This document shows positions 1 to 8,296 of a stretch of DNA of 64,000 nucleotides, one piece after another; positions within the stretch are counted from its first letter, which is position 1, and each line of letters begins with the position of its first letter. Under the pieces are notes generated by a model. The model was not told where the DNA came from. It ran no database searches and worked only from the letters and a program-made list of their open reading frames with translations. This stretch comes from Clostridium sp. 'deep sea' (GTDB lineage Bacteria > Bacillota > UBA994 > PWPR01). The translations under genes and the position numbers were made by a program. Location of the stretch: assembly GCF_014931565.1 (NCBI RefSeq), contig NZ_CP063353.1:3410001-3474000 (forward strand), given 5' to 3'.

Positions 1-1
1 T

Positions 2-124
2 ATTAAACAGGCTATATTAGTAATAATTAAAACATTAATAGAGTTAGCTTTGGCTTTAGTTTTATTCTGTAAAGCTGATAGGATTGTAGTATTTTTGTAC
101 AGAAAAAATAAGCAATTAATTTAA
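2..124 (+). CDS. C-terminal end of an unidentified, hydrophobic protein (cut by window edge)
   Basis: Reading frame 2 is open from the window edge to a TAA at 122-124 and encodes 40 residues. They include a hydrophobic stretch (ILVIIKTLIELALALVLF) followed by a basic tail ending RKNKQLI. This resembles the last transmembrane helix and cytoplasmic tail of a membrane protein, but the gene starts outside the window and the family cannot be recognised. It could also be chance open frame, since AT-rich DNA readily encodes hydrophobic residues. Confidence 0.35.
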   Translation: MKQAILVIIKTLIELALALVLFCKADRIVVFLYRKNKQLI

Positions 125-159
125 AAAAATACTTGAGATTATAATTAAAGTAAAAAATA

Positions 160-281
160 GGAGGGAGAACCTCTCCACTACAACAATCAGTAAAAATAAA
201 TCAGTTTACTATATAAAATAAGAAAATCTAATAAGCAAATAAATAAAATCACAATGGAAGTAGGGGAGAGGTACTCCCTCC
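160..281. repeat. REP-like palindromic element, copy 1
   Basis: The ends of this 122-bp element are inverted repeats of 22 bp: the left arm (160-181) and the complement of the right arm (260-281) agree at 20 of 22 positions, with the core ggagggag-N-acctctcc-N-ctac. The interior is AT-rich and has no coding potential. The right arm abuts the truncated REP-associated transposase, and a related element lies on the other side of that gene, the usual arrangement for REP elements and their RAYT transposase. Confidence 0.75.
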
Positions 282-662
282 AAATATGGAGATAAACATA
301 CAGCAGTAGTAAAACTTACAAAATATGGCTTAGCTGTAGATAAAATAATAAAAGAATTGCCTGAAAAATATTCTAACATATCTATTCATAATTATGTAAT
401 TATGCCTAATCATCTACACCTAATAATTCAGCAAAAAAATGGCAGGGAAAGCCCCTGTCCTACTACTAACATTACAAATATTATGGGATATTTTAAATAT
501 CAAACTACCAAGCTTATTAATGAAGGAAATAATAACATAATTAAAATATGGCAAAGAAGTTTTTATGACCATATTATAAGAAATGAAAAAGATTTTTTAA
601 GAATAGTAAGTTACATAAAAACAAACCCCCTTAAATGGCAACTAGATAAATACTATAAATAA
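282..662 (+). pseudogene. REP-associated tyrosine transposase (IS200-like, Y1), 5'-truncated
   Basis: The frame is open from the edge of the REP-like element at 282 to a stop at 660-662. Reading from 282 gives the middle and C-terminal part of a RAYT/Y1 HUH transposase. It contains the HUH metal motif in MPNHLHLII and, near the C-terminus, WQRSFYDHIIRNE, where the Tyr is the expected nucleophile. The first ~50 residues of the family, with the conserved Arg-Gly start of the fold, are absent; the palindromic element takes their place. The first in-frame ATG-like start is well inside the domain. This is therefore a dead gene or remnant, flanked by REP-like repeats on both sides. Confidence 0.8.
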
Positions 663-753
663 AAATAAAAATAGGAGGGAGAACCCCTCCACTACAACAA
701 CATCCAATTAATCAAATAAATTAAGCATAATGGTAGTAAGGGAGGGGTTATCC

Positions 754-2350
754 CAATGTCATTAAGTTAAGAAATAAATTAAAATACTAATAGATTATGA
801 GAGAGGTTTTAATAAAAACTTCTTTTTTTTTGCAAGAATCCTTGACAAATAGTTCAAAAAATGTGGCGCAGCCCTTTAGATGAAATATTTTTAAGGAGGC
901 GCCCTATGTCTAACTACCCTTGTTTTATTAAGAGCAAACTAACATCAATTATTAATGGAATGTCACTAAATAAAGACCAGTATGTCAGAAATCCTAAATC
1001 GGATTTTACTCGTAAAAGAAAGATTTCTTTTGAAACAGTATTAAACCTGCTAATATCTATGGGGGGAAGTAATTTAAATTCAGAGTTATTAAACTACTAT
1101 TCCTTTAACACTAATACTCCCACTTCTTCTGCCTTTGTTCAACAACGTAATAAGGTATTACCAAAAGCTTTGGAACATATTTTTAATGTATTTACACAAT
1201 CTTTCAATAACTTAAAAACCTATGATGGATATCGTTTATTGGCCTTCGATGGCTCAGATTTGCATATTCATCATAACCCAAAAAACCCTTTAACATATTG
1301 TCAGACAAAAGTAACTTCTAGAGGCTATAATTTGTTGCATCTTAATACTATGTATGATCTTAAAAATAAGATGTATTTAGATGCAATTATACAACCTATT
1401 GGTATATATGATGAGCATAAGGCTTTAATTAGCATGATTGACCGCTCACAAATAAAAAGGGTCTTATGCATCGTTGATCGTGGCTTAGAAAGTTATAATA
1501 ATATCGCCCATATGGATAGAAAAGGGTGGAAATACCTTGCCAGAGTCAAAGGTCCTACAAGTAATGGCATACTCAAGGGCTTAAAATTACCATCTTCTGA
1601 TGAATTTGACGTTGAGTTTAATTTAATACTAACTAGAAAATTATCAAAAGTTAGAGCCAATTCAAAGCTATATAAATATATACATCACACCTCTAGCTTT
1701 AGCTACTTTGATGAAGATAAATGTCACTTCTATCCTTTTTCCTTTAGGGTTGTTCGAGTGCAAATTGAAAAAGATGTGTATCATAGTTTCATTACCAATC
1801 TTCCGACCGATGAGTTTCCCAAGTCTAAGATTAAAATGCTTTATCATATGCGTTGGGGTATTGAAACTTCTTTTCGTGAACTAAAATATTCTATTGGATT
1901 AACTGCTTTCCATGCTAAAAAGATGGATTCCATCTTCCAAGAAATTTTTGCTAGACTTACTATGTATAATTTCTGTGCTATCATTACTCTCCACACAATA
2001 ATAAAACAGAAGCTTAGCAATAAACACTATTATCAAATCAATTTTACTCAAGCTATATACATTTGCAAGCGCTTTTTCTCTTGGAAAGATGAGAATCCAC
2101 CTGATGTTGAAACACTTATAAAAAGATATGTTCAACCAATACGTTTAGACCGCAAGTTTTCTCGTAATGTTAAGAAAAAATCTTTTATAAGTTTCATTTA
2201 TAGGATAGCTTAATTATTGTAAATGGTCAAAATATTTTAGACAGATTTTAAATCTGTCTCATTAGCATACCTTTAATTATTTAATCGACACTATCATTCA
2301 TTATTCTTTTCGCATCTTTACCTAACCTTTTTACAAACTTAATGACATTG
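754..2350 (+). mobile_element. IS4-family insertion sequence (1,597 bp) with terminal inverted repeats and 10-bp target duplication
   Basis: The ends are perfect 15-bp inverted repeats: caatgtcattaagtt at 754-768 and its complement at 2336-2350. They are flanked by the direct repeat ggggttatcc at 744-753 and 2351-2360. Length, end sequence and a 10-bp duplication suit the IS4 family, whose usual duplications are about 10-13 bp. Because the flanks are G/C runs, boundaries 1-2 bp further out with 6- or 8-bp duplications are also possible; 10 bp is the longest. The element holds one transposase gene and looks intact and recent. Confidence 0.88.
906..2213 (+). CDS. IS4-family DDE transposase
   Basis: This 435-residue transposase catalyses cut-and-paste movement of the surrounding IS. 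The three acidic residues of the DDE site can be placed: D about 115 in AFDGSDLH, D about 191 in CIVDRGLE, and E about 320 in RWGIETSFRELKYSIGL, which is the Y-(2)-R-(3)-E-(6)-K type signature of IS4 transposases. The start at 906 is preferred over the ATG at 861 because aaggagg lies seven bases before it. The reading frame is full length without stops, so the enzyme is probably active. The gene fills most of the IS, leaving about 150 bp of non-coding sequence at the left end and 137 bp at the right. Confidence 0.93.
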   Translation: MSNYPCFIKSKLTSIINGMSLNKDQYVRNPKSDFTRKRKISFETVLNLLISMGGSNLNSELLNYYSFNTNTPTSSAFVQQRNKVLPKALEHIFNVFTQSFNNLKTYDGYRLLAFDGSDLHIHHNPKNPLTYCQTKVTSRGYNLLHLNTMYDLKNKMYLDAIIQPIGIYDEHKALISMIDRSQIKRVLCIVDRGLESYNNIAHMDRKGWKYLARVKGPTSNGILKGLKLPSSDEFDVEFNLILTRKLSKVRANSKLYKYIHHTSSFSYFDEDKCHFYPFSFRVVRVQIEKDVYHSFITNLPTDEFPKSKIKMLYHMRWGIETSFRELKYSIGLTAFHAKKMDSIFQEIFARLTMYNFCAIITLHTIIKQKLSNKHYYQINFTQAIYICKRFFSWKDENPPDVETLIKRYVQPIRLDRKFSRNVKKKSFISFIYRIA

Positions 2351-2525
2351 GGGGTTATCCCTCCCAAAAGTGGAAATAGTAATGATTAAACCCCATCGTA
2401 AGTTAACATGTACAAATAACATTACAAAAAAATAATACACAACAGTATATTTAAACCACTAAATAACTCATTATAAGCTATAATAAGATAAAAATTAATT
2501 TATAAATGATATGAGAGGAGATATA

Positions 2526-3626
2526 ATGAAACAACAATTATTAAATATAAAAAAAGATACAGACTATAGAATTATTGCTATTAGTGATATCCATGGGCAT
2601 AATGAGTTAATGGAAAAAATGTTAGAAAAAATTCAGTTACAAGAAGATGATTATTTAATTATAATTGGTGACTTTATTAACCGCGGTGGGGATAGCGTTA
2701 AATCTTATAAATTAATAAAGAAAATAGCTAATCGTCAAAACACCTTTATACTAAAAGGTAATCACGAATTTATGATTCATAGATACTTACAAGATAAGGA
2801 TATATTTTATAAACTTCATGATTTTCTTAAAAGCCAGCAATATGAAACAATTGTAGATACTATGTTAAAAGAACATAAAAGAGATGTTTTTTCTTTTAAT
2901 AATAGTGATGAGCTGTATGATTTTATGAATGAGCATTATTCCGAAATGATAGAGTTTTTAAGCAGTTTACCAGTGATGCTTATTTTTAATGATTTTATTT
3001 TTGTGCATGGTGGATACAGTAAAGAATTTACTTTACCTCAAGATGAACACAAATTTTTAAAATACGATTTTTATAATGAAAAAAGTAAAAAGAATGAGAA
3101 AAAGATTATTGTGGGACATTGGCCAGCCTGTAATATGCGAACTAAAAAAATATCTAATAAACCTTATTTTAATGATGAAAAGAATATTATTTTTATTGAT
3201 GGGGGTTTAGGTACCAAAGCCACTGGAGAGTTAAATGCCTTAATTATTGAAAAACGTGATAATGTAATAGTTTATGATAATGTTCAAGTTAATAATTTCA
3301 CTAAGAAAAAAATAATACAAGAACATCAGTTTATTAAAGAAGATACAATTTATGTTGACTACCCTCATTTAGAGATTGAGCTTATTGAGCACAGGGAATC
3401 TATGAGTTTATGTAAACATTTACATAGTAATAAACTGTTTTCAATATTTAACTCATTTCTCACCAAGGATAATGATACATATAAGCTAAATACCTATAAT
3501 TTCATTAACAATTTTTTAAACCTTAAAATAGGTGATTATGTAGAGCTTTGTGAAGTGTATGATGACTGTGCTTTAGTAAAGCATAATGGTGAGTTTGGCT
3601 GGGTTTTGAGTAGCCAAATAGATTAG
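2526..3626 (+). CDS. PPP-type metallophosphoesterase with C-terminal SH3-like extension
   Basis: The N-terminal ~230 residues carry the calcineurin-like phosphoesterase motifs in order: SDIHGH (D21, H23), GDFINRGGD (D about 49), GNHE (about 78-81), then GHWP (about 197) and GG near 230. This is the bacterial Ser/Thr phosphatase/ApaH-like branch, acting on phosphoproteins or dinucleotides with two bound metals. The last ~50 residues (GDYVELCEVYDDCALVKHNGEFGWV) read as an SH3-like beta barrel, an unusual appendage of unknown ligand. The start at 2526 follows gagaggaga; the ATG at 2511 would lie in front of that ribosome binding site. The gene stands alone. Phosphatase activity is well supported, the substrate is not known. 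Confidence 0.82.
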   Translation: MKQQLLNIKKDTDYRIIAISDIHGHNELMEKMLEKIQLQEDDYLIIIGDFINRGGDSVKSYKLIKKIANRQNTFILKGNHEFMIHRYLQDKDIFYKLHDFLKSQQYETIVDTMLKEHKRDVFSFNNSDELYDFMNEHYSEMIEFLSSLPVMLIFNDFIFVHGGYSKEFTLPQDEHKFLKYDFYNEKSKKNEKKIIVGHWPACNMRTKKISNKPYFNDEKNIIFIDGGLGTKATGELNALIIEKRDNVIVYDNVQVNNFTKKKIIQEHQFIKEDTIYVDYPHLEIELIEHRESMSLCKHLHSNKLFSIFNSFLTKDNDTYKLNTYNFINNFLNLKIGDYVELCEVYDDCALVKHNGEFGWVLSSQID

Positions 3627-3792
3627 CTGGTAAGTCACTTCTTGTAGGTAGGGGTCGGTTTGCATGGCAATCTTAATAATATTCTATTCTTAACCTACCA
3701 TTAAATACTATTGTGTATGCTTTTATGACATTGGAAAAAAGTATCGATATATAAAATACTTAACTTTAAAAAGAAACACAGGAGAGACACGA

Positions 3793-4128
3793 ATGAAAAA
3801 ATTTGCGGGCATATTAACGATATTTTGGGGATTTATGTTTTTAGCTACTTTATTTACATCAAGGGGTGTAGATTTAGTTTGGGCCTTAGAGAGTTTAATT
3901 ATGGCAGCTTTGTTTATTACTACAGGTATTTATTGTTTTGTGAATAGTAAAGTAGCTAAGTATTTGGCAATGTCTGCAATGGCTTTGAGTATTTTAATAG
4001 GAATATGTGATTTCTTTAATTACAGTGATGAAATAGCTAACAAGCTTATTTGGGCTATAGTAGCATTAATAGCTTTCGTTGCTAACAACAATGAGTTAAA
4101 AAAGGCTAAATCCGAAAAAGTGTTATAG
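3793..4128 (+). CDS. Small integral membrane protein, unknown function
   Basis: This 111-residue protein is almost entirely made of hydrophobic segments (roughly residues 5-20, 28-50, 55-75 and 85-103), predicting four membrane helices and a short basic C-terminal tail (KKAKSEKVL). A ribosome binding site (caggagagac) precedes the ATG. No family signature is recognised. The next gene on the same strand starts 36 bp downstream, so the two may be co-transcribed. Confidence 0.7.
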   Translation: MKKFAGILTIFWGFMFLATLFTSRGVDLVWALESLIMAALFITTGIYCFVNSKVAKYLAMSAMALSILIGICDFFNYSDEIANKLIWAIVALIAFVANNNELKKAKSEKVL

Positions 4129-4164
4129 GCATATCTTATTAATAAGTAAAAAAGGACTAATGTA

Positions 4165-4958
4165 ATGGTTACAGTAAATGAGATAAATGAAAATGTAAGT
4201 AGGCTAAAAGCTGAGCTAGATAAAATAAATGTATTAATACATAAAGAGATATTAAGTATTATTCTAGATGGTAGTTTAATAAGAGGTGATTTTATTAATT
4301 ATTCAAGTGACATCGACCTTACTATAACTACCTCTTGCAATAAAATAAAAACAGAAACTCAGCAATTAGTAAAGCAAACTATCAAGAGTGTTGAAAACAC
4401 ACTACCAAAAAGACATTTTCCAAATAAACCATTAGTTTATGACTTACAGTGGCAGAGCCTAAACACTGTTAAAGAAACTGGTACTAGGCTACCACATCAA
4501 TGGAATTCAACTAACATACCCAGCGGTTACCCCAAACTTTGGCTCTATGCTTTTGATAGTATTAAACATCATAGAGTAATTTATGGGCAGGATATAACTA
4601 CTTATTATAGTAAATTACCCACTAAGAATTTTGTGCCAATTCGCTTACAGCGTATTAAAAACTCTGCGGAGAGAGTAAAAGGTAATGTTTCAAGTTATGA
4701 GGCTCAGTATGGAGCTATAAGCCAAATAAAAAATGCTTGGGAAGCTATTCGGTGTGTGTGTATTGCCCAGGATTAACTAGTATTCATAAACAGGATGTTA
4801 TTGATTTTAGTAATAACTTATTTAATAATAATGAACTAAATTTTATTGCTGACCTTTATAATTTTTATGTTAATAACAATAAACAGTTTATAACAGCTAA
4901 TGTAAGGCAAAGGCTTTATGAGTTTACTGTAAACATTATAAACAAATATAGTTGTTAG
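4165..4958 (+). pseudogene. Nucleotidyltransferase-domain protein, interrupted by a -1 frameshift
   Basis: The first part (4165-4776) encodes an antibiotic-nucleotidyltransferase-like fold: ILDGSLIRGDFINYSSDIDLTI has the G-S-x(n)-D-x-D motif that binds nucleotide and metal. It is followed by a helical region ending KNAWEAIRCVCIAQ and a TAA at 4774. The adjacent frame continues seamlessly from 4770 as GLTSIHKQDVIDF to a stop at 4956-4958, which reads as the normal C-terminal helical part of such enzymes. One base appears to be missing in the cagg at 4768-4771. No slippery heptamer is present, so programmed frameshifting is unlikely; a real mutation or a sequencing error is more probable. The uninterrupted protein would be about 264 residues. 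The substrate is unknown. Confidence 0.7.
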
Positions 4959-4959
4959 T

Positions 4960-4985
4960 TAGGCTCATATAGTGAGCCTATTTTT
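4960..4985 (+). terminator. Intrinsic terminator after the nucleotidyltransferase
   Basis: A nine-base stem, taggctcat / gtgagccta with one weak pair, is followed by a run of five T. It starts two bases after the downstream stop codon of the frameshifted gene. Confidence 0.75.
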
Positions 4986-5248
4986 ATATATGCTTATATC
5001 TGCAAAGGTGAACTGTAGTATAATTAAAATAGGTAGTAGTTATAAAGGAATAATACCTACAACACATATATTAAAATTTATATAATTATTGAGGATGTAC
5101 CCCTTCTCTACAACGGATGAGTTTGCTACTTATTATTAAACTTTTAAAAAGTTTATAGAATTTTTAAATCTTGTTTAAAGAATATTTAAACTCTTTCAAT
5201 ATACTAATCTTGTTGGTAATAACCATTACAAAACAAGGAGGTATAACA

Positions 5249-5917
5249 ATGAGTAAATTATCAATTCTATATAATGTAGTAAGTAAACTAAAAAAGAACG
5301 ATTTAAATACTGCTAACTTTAATGTGAGTGTTATAGAAGATCAAAACACAATTTTAAACTTTGAAGGCAACATGAGTAAAGATGAAGAGGGTTTAACTAC
5401 CGAACATCAAGTAAGTGTAAACAAGGATGATATGCAATTTAGTTTTCAAGCCAAAGCCAGTCATAGTCAGCACTATAAAATGGGCTTTAACAAACATAGA
5501 GAAGGTTTTCATTACCAAGGTAGACATCACAAATTTGGTAAAAAACATGGTATTAAAAAAATCTTATGCTTTATAAAGCTTTTAGATTTAATGCAGATTG
5601 AAAATAATGATAATAACAGCAAAAACTTGTTAATTGAAATTGATCAAAATAATATGCCAGAGATTAAAGAAACATTAACACAAATGTATACACGTCATGA
5701 AAGCTGTGCTGAGCAAAGTAATAATCACTACCAGTCACAAGGTAAACATTTTAAAGTAATTCATGATCTTATGAATGATTATAATGACTTAAAATCTATT
5801 AACATAAATGCATTAATTAGTGAGGAGAATAGCTTAAAAGAGTTAAAAATTACTATAATAATGAGCAATAAAGATAATAAACAACTAAGCATTAATGCAT
5901 TAGCAACAGTTAACTAA
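5249..5917 (+). CDS. His-rich protein of unknown function, first gene of a two-component/Fur operon
   Basis: No family is recognised in this 222-residue protein. It has no signal peptide or membrane helix when started at 5249, the ATG that follows caaggaggtataaca; a longer TTG-started version would only add a hydrophobic leader without a ribosome binding site. Two beta-rich halves flank a basic segment at about residues 71-100 with seven histidines (HSQHY, NKHREGFHY, GRHHKFGKKH), which suggests metal or anion binding. The gene is 16 bp upstream of the sensor kinase, whose N-terminus is also His-rich, and in the same run as a response regulator and a Fur-family regulator. A role as metal-binding partner or target of this circuit is inference only. 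Confidence 0.8.
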   Translation: MSKLSILYNVVSKLKKNDLNTANFNVSVIEDQNTILNFEGNMSKDEEGLTTEHQVSVNKDDMQFSFQAKASHSQHYKMGFNKHREGFHYQGRHHKFGKKHGIKKILCFIKLLDLMQIENNDNNSKNLLIEIDQNNMPEIKETLTQMYTRHESCAEQSNNHYQSQGKHFKVIHDLMNDYNDLKSININALISEENSLKELKITIIMSNKDNKQLSINALATVN

Positions 5918-5933
5918 AAAAAGGAGCAAGCTT

Positions 5934-7097
5934 ATGAAAAATAACTATCATAATCATGACTTTAAACATAAATATAGAAGCCACTGTTATAGGCATAGTC
6001 ATAGTCATAATGATATTGAAAAATATAGAAAACATATTAAAATAATGCGTCCTATATCTATTATTATAAGCTTGCTCATCTTGTATAGCATTATTAAGCT
6101 TTTTTCCACTGAAAGAGGTATATATGTTATAGGATTTATTTTAGTTATTTCCTTGTTAAAAGAAGTATTTTCATTTTTATATTTTAAGCGTTTAACTACC
6201 TATATTCTTGAACCAATTGAAAAGCTTAAAGAGGCAGTAGAAGAAGTGTCTGTTGGTAATTATGGGGTGACAGTTAACGATTCAGTTCCAGATAATGAAA
6301 TTGCACAGTTAATACACTCCTTTAATAGAATGAGTGTTAAGCTAAAAGAGAGTGAAGAGTTACAAAAAAAATATGAGTTAAACAGAAAAAATTTAATAAC
6401 CATTATATCTCATGATTTAAAAACTCCTATTACGTCTATACTAGGTTACGTACAAGGAATTCAAGAGGGGGTAGCCCACAGCTCTCAAAAACTAAATAAG
6501 TACATTAATATCATTTATCAAAATGCCCAGTACACAGATAAACTAATTAATGATTTGTTTTTGTTCTCTACCCTAGATATTCAAAAGCTTGACTTTAATT
6601 TTACTAAAACTTCTATAAAAGCCTTTATGGAAGATTTATTTACAGAGTTAGAACTTGAGTTAAAAGAGCAAAACATTGATTTAGACTATAGCGATGAAAT
6701 TGGGGTAGATAAACAAATTGAGCTCGATGGCAAAAGAATAAGGCAAGTAATTTTAAATATAATAAACAATGCTATTAAGTATACTGATAAACAACAGGTA
6801 ATAATAACTTGTAGTTTAAAGTCTATAGATACAGGGGTAAAGCTGGGCATTAAAGACAATGGCCCTGGTGTAAATCCTCAAAAAATTAATGACATTTTTA
6901 ATCAGTTTTACCGAGTTGATGAATCAAGAAGCAAAGATATTGGTGGATTGGGTTTAGGTTTAGCAATAGCTAAGGAACTAGTTAAGGCTCACAATGGTGA
7001 AATATGGGCTGAAAGTGATACGAATAATGGTACAACAATTTATTTTACAATATGTGAGGCAATTAATAAATCAATAGGGTGTGACCTAAATGAATAA
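5934..7097 (+). CDS. Membrane sensor histidine kinase with His-rich cytoplasmic N-terminus
   Basis: The domain order is a basic, His-rich head (eight His and one Cys in residues 1-34), two close membrane helices (about 42-60 and 65-85) with almost no external loop, a HAMP linker (about 87-140), HisKA with the phospho-accepting His in IISHDLKTPITS (about H159), and a HATPase domain with NIINNAIKYTD, DNGPGV and GGLGLGLAIAKEL. Lack of an extracellular domain means the signal is probably sensed in the membrane or cytoplasm. The positive charge of the head places it inside the cell, where the histidines could bind metal. Its stop overlaps the response regulator start by eight bases, so the two form a pair. 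Confidence 0.93.
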   Translation: MKNNYHNHDFKHKYRSHCYRHSHSHNDIEKYRKHIKIMRPISIIISLLILYSIIKLFSTERGIYVIGFILVISLLKEVFSFLYFKRLTTYILEPIEKLKEAVEEVSVGNYGVTVNDSVPDNEIAQLIHSFNRMSVKLKESEELQKKYELNRKNLITIISHDLKTPITSILGYVQGIQEGVAHSSQKLNKYINIIYQNAQYTDKLINDLFLFSTLDIQKLDFNFTKTSIKAFMEDLFTELELELKEQNIDLDYSDEIGVDKQIELDGKRIRQVILNIINNAIKYTDKQQVIITCSLKSIDTGVKLGIKDNGPGVNPQKINDIFNQFYRVDESRSKDIGGLGLGLAIAKELVKAHNGEIWAESDTNNGTTIYFTICEAINKSIGCDLNE

Positions 7098-7785
7098 AGT
7101 GTTAATAATCGAAGATGATATAAATATCTCAGAGCTCGAAAGAGATTACTTAAACTTAAATGGCTTTAAGGTTGATATTGTTAGAACAGGAACAGAGGGC
7201 TTAAATAGAGCCCTTTATACTGATTATGATTTGGTTATTATTGATATTATGTTGCCCGAAATAAATGGCTTTGAAATCTGTCGCACTATTCGCGAAAAAA
7301 AAGAAATACCCTTAATTATTGTATCAGCCAAAACTAGTGATATAGATAAAATAAGGGCATTAGGCATTGGCGCTGATGACTATTTAACAAAACCGTTTAG
7401 CCCTAATGAATTAGTTGCGAGAGTAAAGAGTCATTTAAGTAGATATAAAAGGCTTAAAGGTGAGGTTACTAATTCAGCTGTTATTGAAATAAACGGATTA
7501 TCTATTAACACAAAATCAAGACAAGTTTTTTTATACAATAAGGAAATTTCTTTTACAACTAAGGAGTTTGATTTACTGGTTTTTTTAGCCTCAAACCCTA
7601 ATATCGTTTTTAATAAAGAGACTCTTTTTGACCGTATTTGGGGAGATGAGTTTGGAGATATTGCCACAGTTCCTGTACATATTCAAAAGGTAAGAAAAAA
7701 AATAGAAAATAACCCCTCGGAGCCTAAAATAATTGAAACTATATGGGGATCAGGATACAGACTAAATAAGAAAAGTAAGGGGTAG
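7090..7785 (+). CDS. OmpR/PhoB-family response regulator
   Basis: A 231-residue regulator with a receiver domain (acidic pair E8/D9-D10, phospho-acceptor D52 in IIDIMLPE, the K of LTKPF near 101) and a C-terminal winged helix (about 130-228, ending IWGSGYRLNKK). It is the partner of the upstream His-headed kinase, with which it overlaps by eight bases. Target genes are not visible; autoregulation of this operon is a natural guess. A Fur-family gene starts five bases downstream. Confidence 0.95.
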   Translation: MNKVLIIEDDINISELERDYLNLNGFKVDIVRTGTEGLNRALYTDYDLVIIDIMLPEINGFEICRTIREKKEIPLIIVSAKTSDIDKIRALGIGADDYLTKPFSPNELVARVKSHLSRYKRLKGEVTNSAVIEINGLSINTKSRQVFLYNKEISFTTKEFDLLVFLASNPNIVFNKETLFDRIWGDEFGDIATVPVHIQKVRKKIENNPSEPKIIETIWGSGYRLNKKSKG

Positions 7786-7790
7786 AGTTT

Positions 7791-8234
7791 ATGGATATTA
7801 GTTTACATAACTTTAAGTCATTATTAGATCAATATGGATATAGAATAACAAATTCACGTTTAATTATCTATAATGTTTTTAGTAAATATCAAAATAAGCA
7901 TTTAACTTTGGCAGATGTTTTTCATTATTGTAAACTCTCTAGTAATAGCATAGGAATAGCTACTGTTTACAGAACAGCTAGAATATTTGAAAACATAGGT
8001 TTTATTAAAAAAATTGATTTAGGTGACAATAGTTCGTGTTATGAAGTAGTTAGAGAAAACAATGATCATTTTCATTTAAAATGTAGAGTATGTAATCAAA
8101 TAATTGAAGTAGAACAGTCAATTAGCATTGCTTTTAAAAATCAAATACTAGCAGAAATGGGATTTGGCATAACTGAGTTTAACTTAATCAATGGAATTTG
8201 CAAACAGTGCAGAGCTAAATTAGCAGCTTTATAA
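7791..8234 (+). CDS. Fur-family metalloregulator (Fur/Zur/PerR type)
   Basis: This 147-residue protein has the Fur layout: an N-terminal winged helix (YRITNSRLIIYNVF, then GIATVYRTARIFENIGFIKKIDLG) and a C-terminal dimerisation/metal domain with HFHLKCRVCNQIIEVE and a closing CKQC pair. The two CxxC pairs form the structural zinc site, and the HFH segment contributes to the sensing site. Which metal or peroxide it senses cannot be decided from the motifs. It is the last gene of the His-rich/kinase/regulator operon and ends before a terminator at 8260. Exact 7-1-7 Fur-type operators occur at 13185 and 62503 in this window, but the genome may hold other Fur paralogues. Confidence 0.93.
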   Translation: MDISLHNFKSLLDQYGYRITNSRLIIYNVFSKYQNKHLTLADVFHYCKLSSNSIGIATVYRTARIFENIGFIKKIDLGDNSSCYEVVRENNDHFHLKCRVCNQIIEVEQSISIAFKNQILAEMGFGITEFNLINGICKQCRAKLAAL

Positions 8235-8259
8235 TTATATAATACTTATATTCCCGACT

Positions 8260-8296
8260 TAACTGAGTAAAAGCAAGTTGCTTTTAGCTCAGTTAC
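8260..8296 (+). terminator. Intrinsic terminator of the 5.2-8.2 kb operon
   Basis: The hairpin has arms taactgagtaaaagcaa and ttgcttttagctcagtta, with a single-base bulge and almost no loop. It lies 26 bp after the Fur-family gene and is followed by only a modest T content (cttta). The remaining gap to 8570 (about 270 bp) is AT-rich and shows no recognisable gene or RNA. Confidence 0.65.

Larger units (their letters stand above)
674..2364. repeat. REP-like palindromic element, copy 2, split by an IS
   Basis: The left arm is at 674-695. The right arm is formed by 736-753 joined to 2361-2364 once the insertion sequence and one target-site copy are removed. In that reconstruction the arms match at 19 of 22 positions and the element is about 84 bp, shorter than copy 1 but with the same ggagggagaacc..ctcc core. 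The IS at 754-2350 landed in the right arm, so the REP-like element is older than the IS insertion. Confidence 0.7.

Noticed and set aside
1899-2135. Open frame of 78 codons on the minus strand
   Set aside because: It lies wholly inside the transposase gene in the opposite strand, has no ribosome binding site and no protein-like composition.
4762-4776. Programmed frameshift in the nucleotidyltransferase gene
   Set aside because: The site gcccagg is not a slippery heptamer and no stimulatory hairpin or internal ribosome binding site is seen; mutation or sequencing error is more likely.
5030-5115. A third copy of the REP-like element
   Set aside because: The segment gtaccccttctctacaac resembles one arm of the elements at 160 and 674, but no matching second arm can be paired, so it is at best a degenerate fragment.
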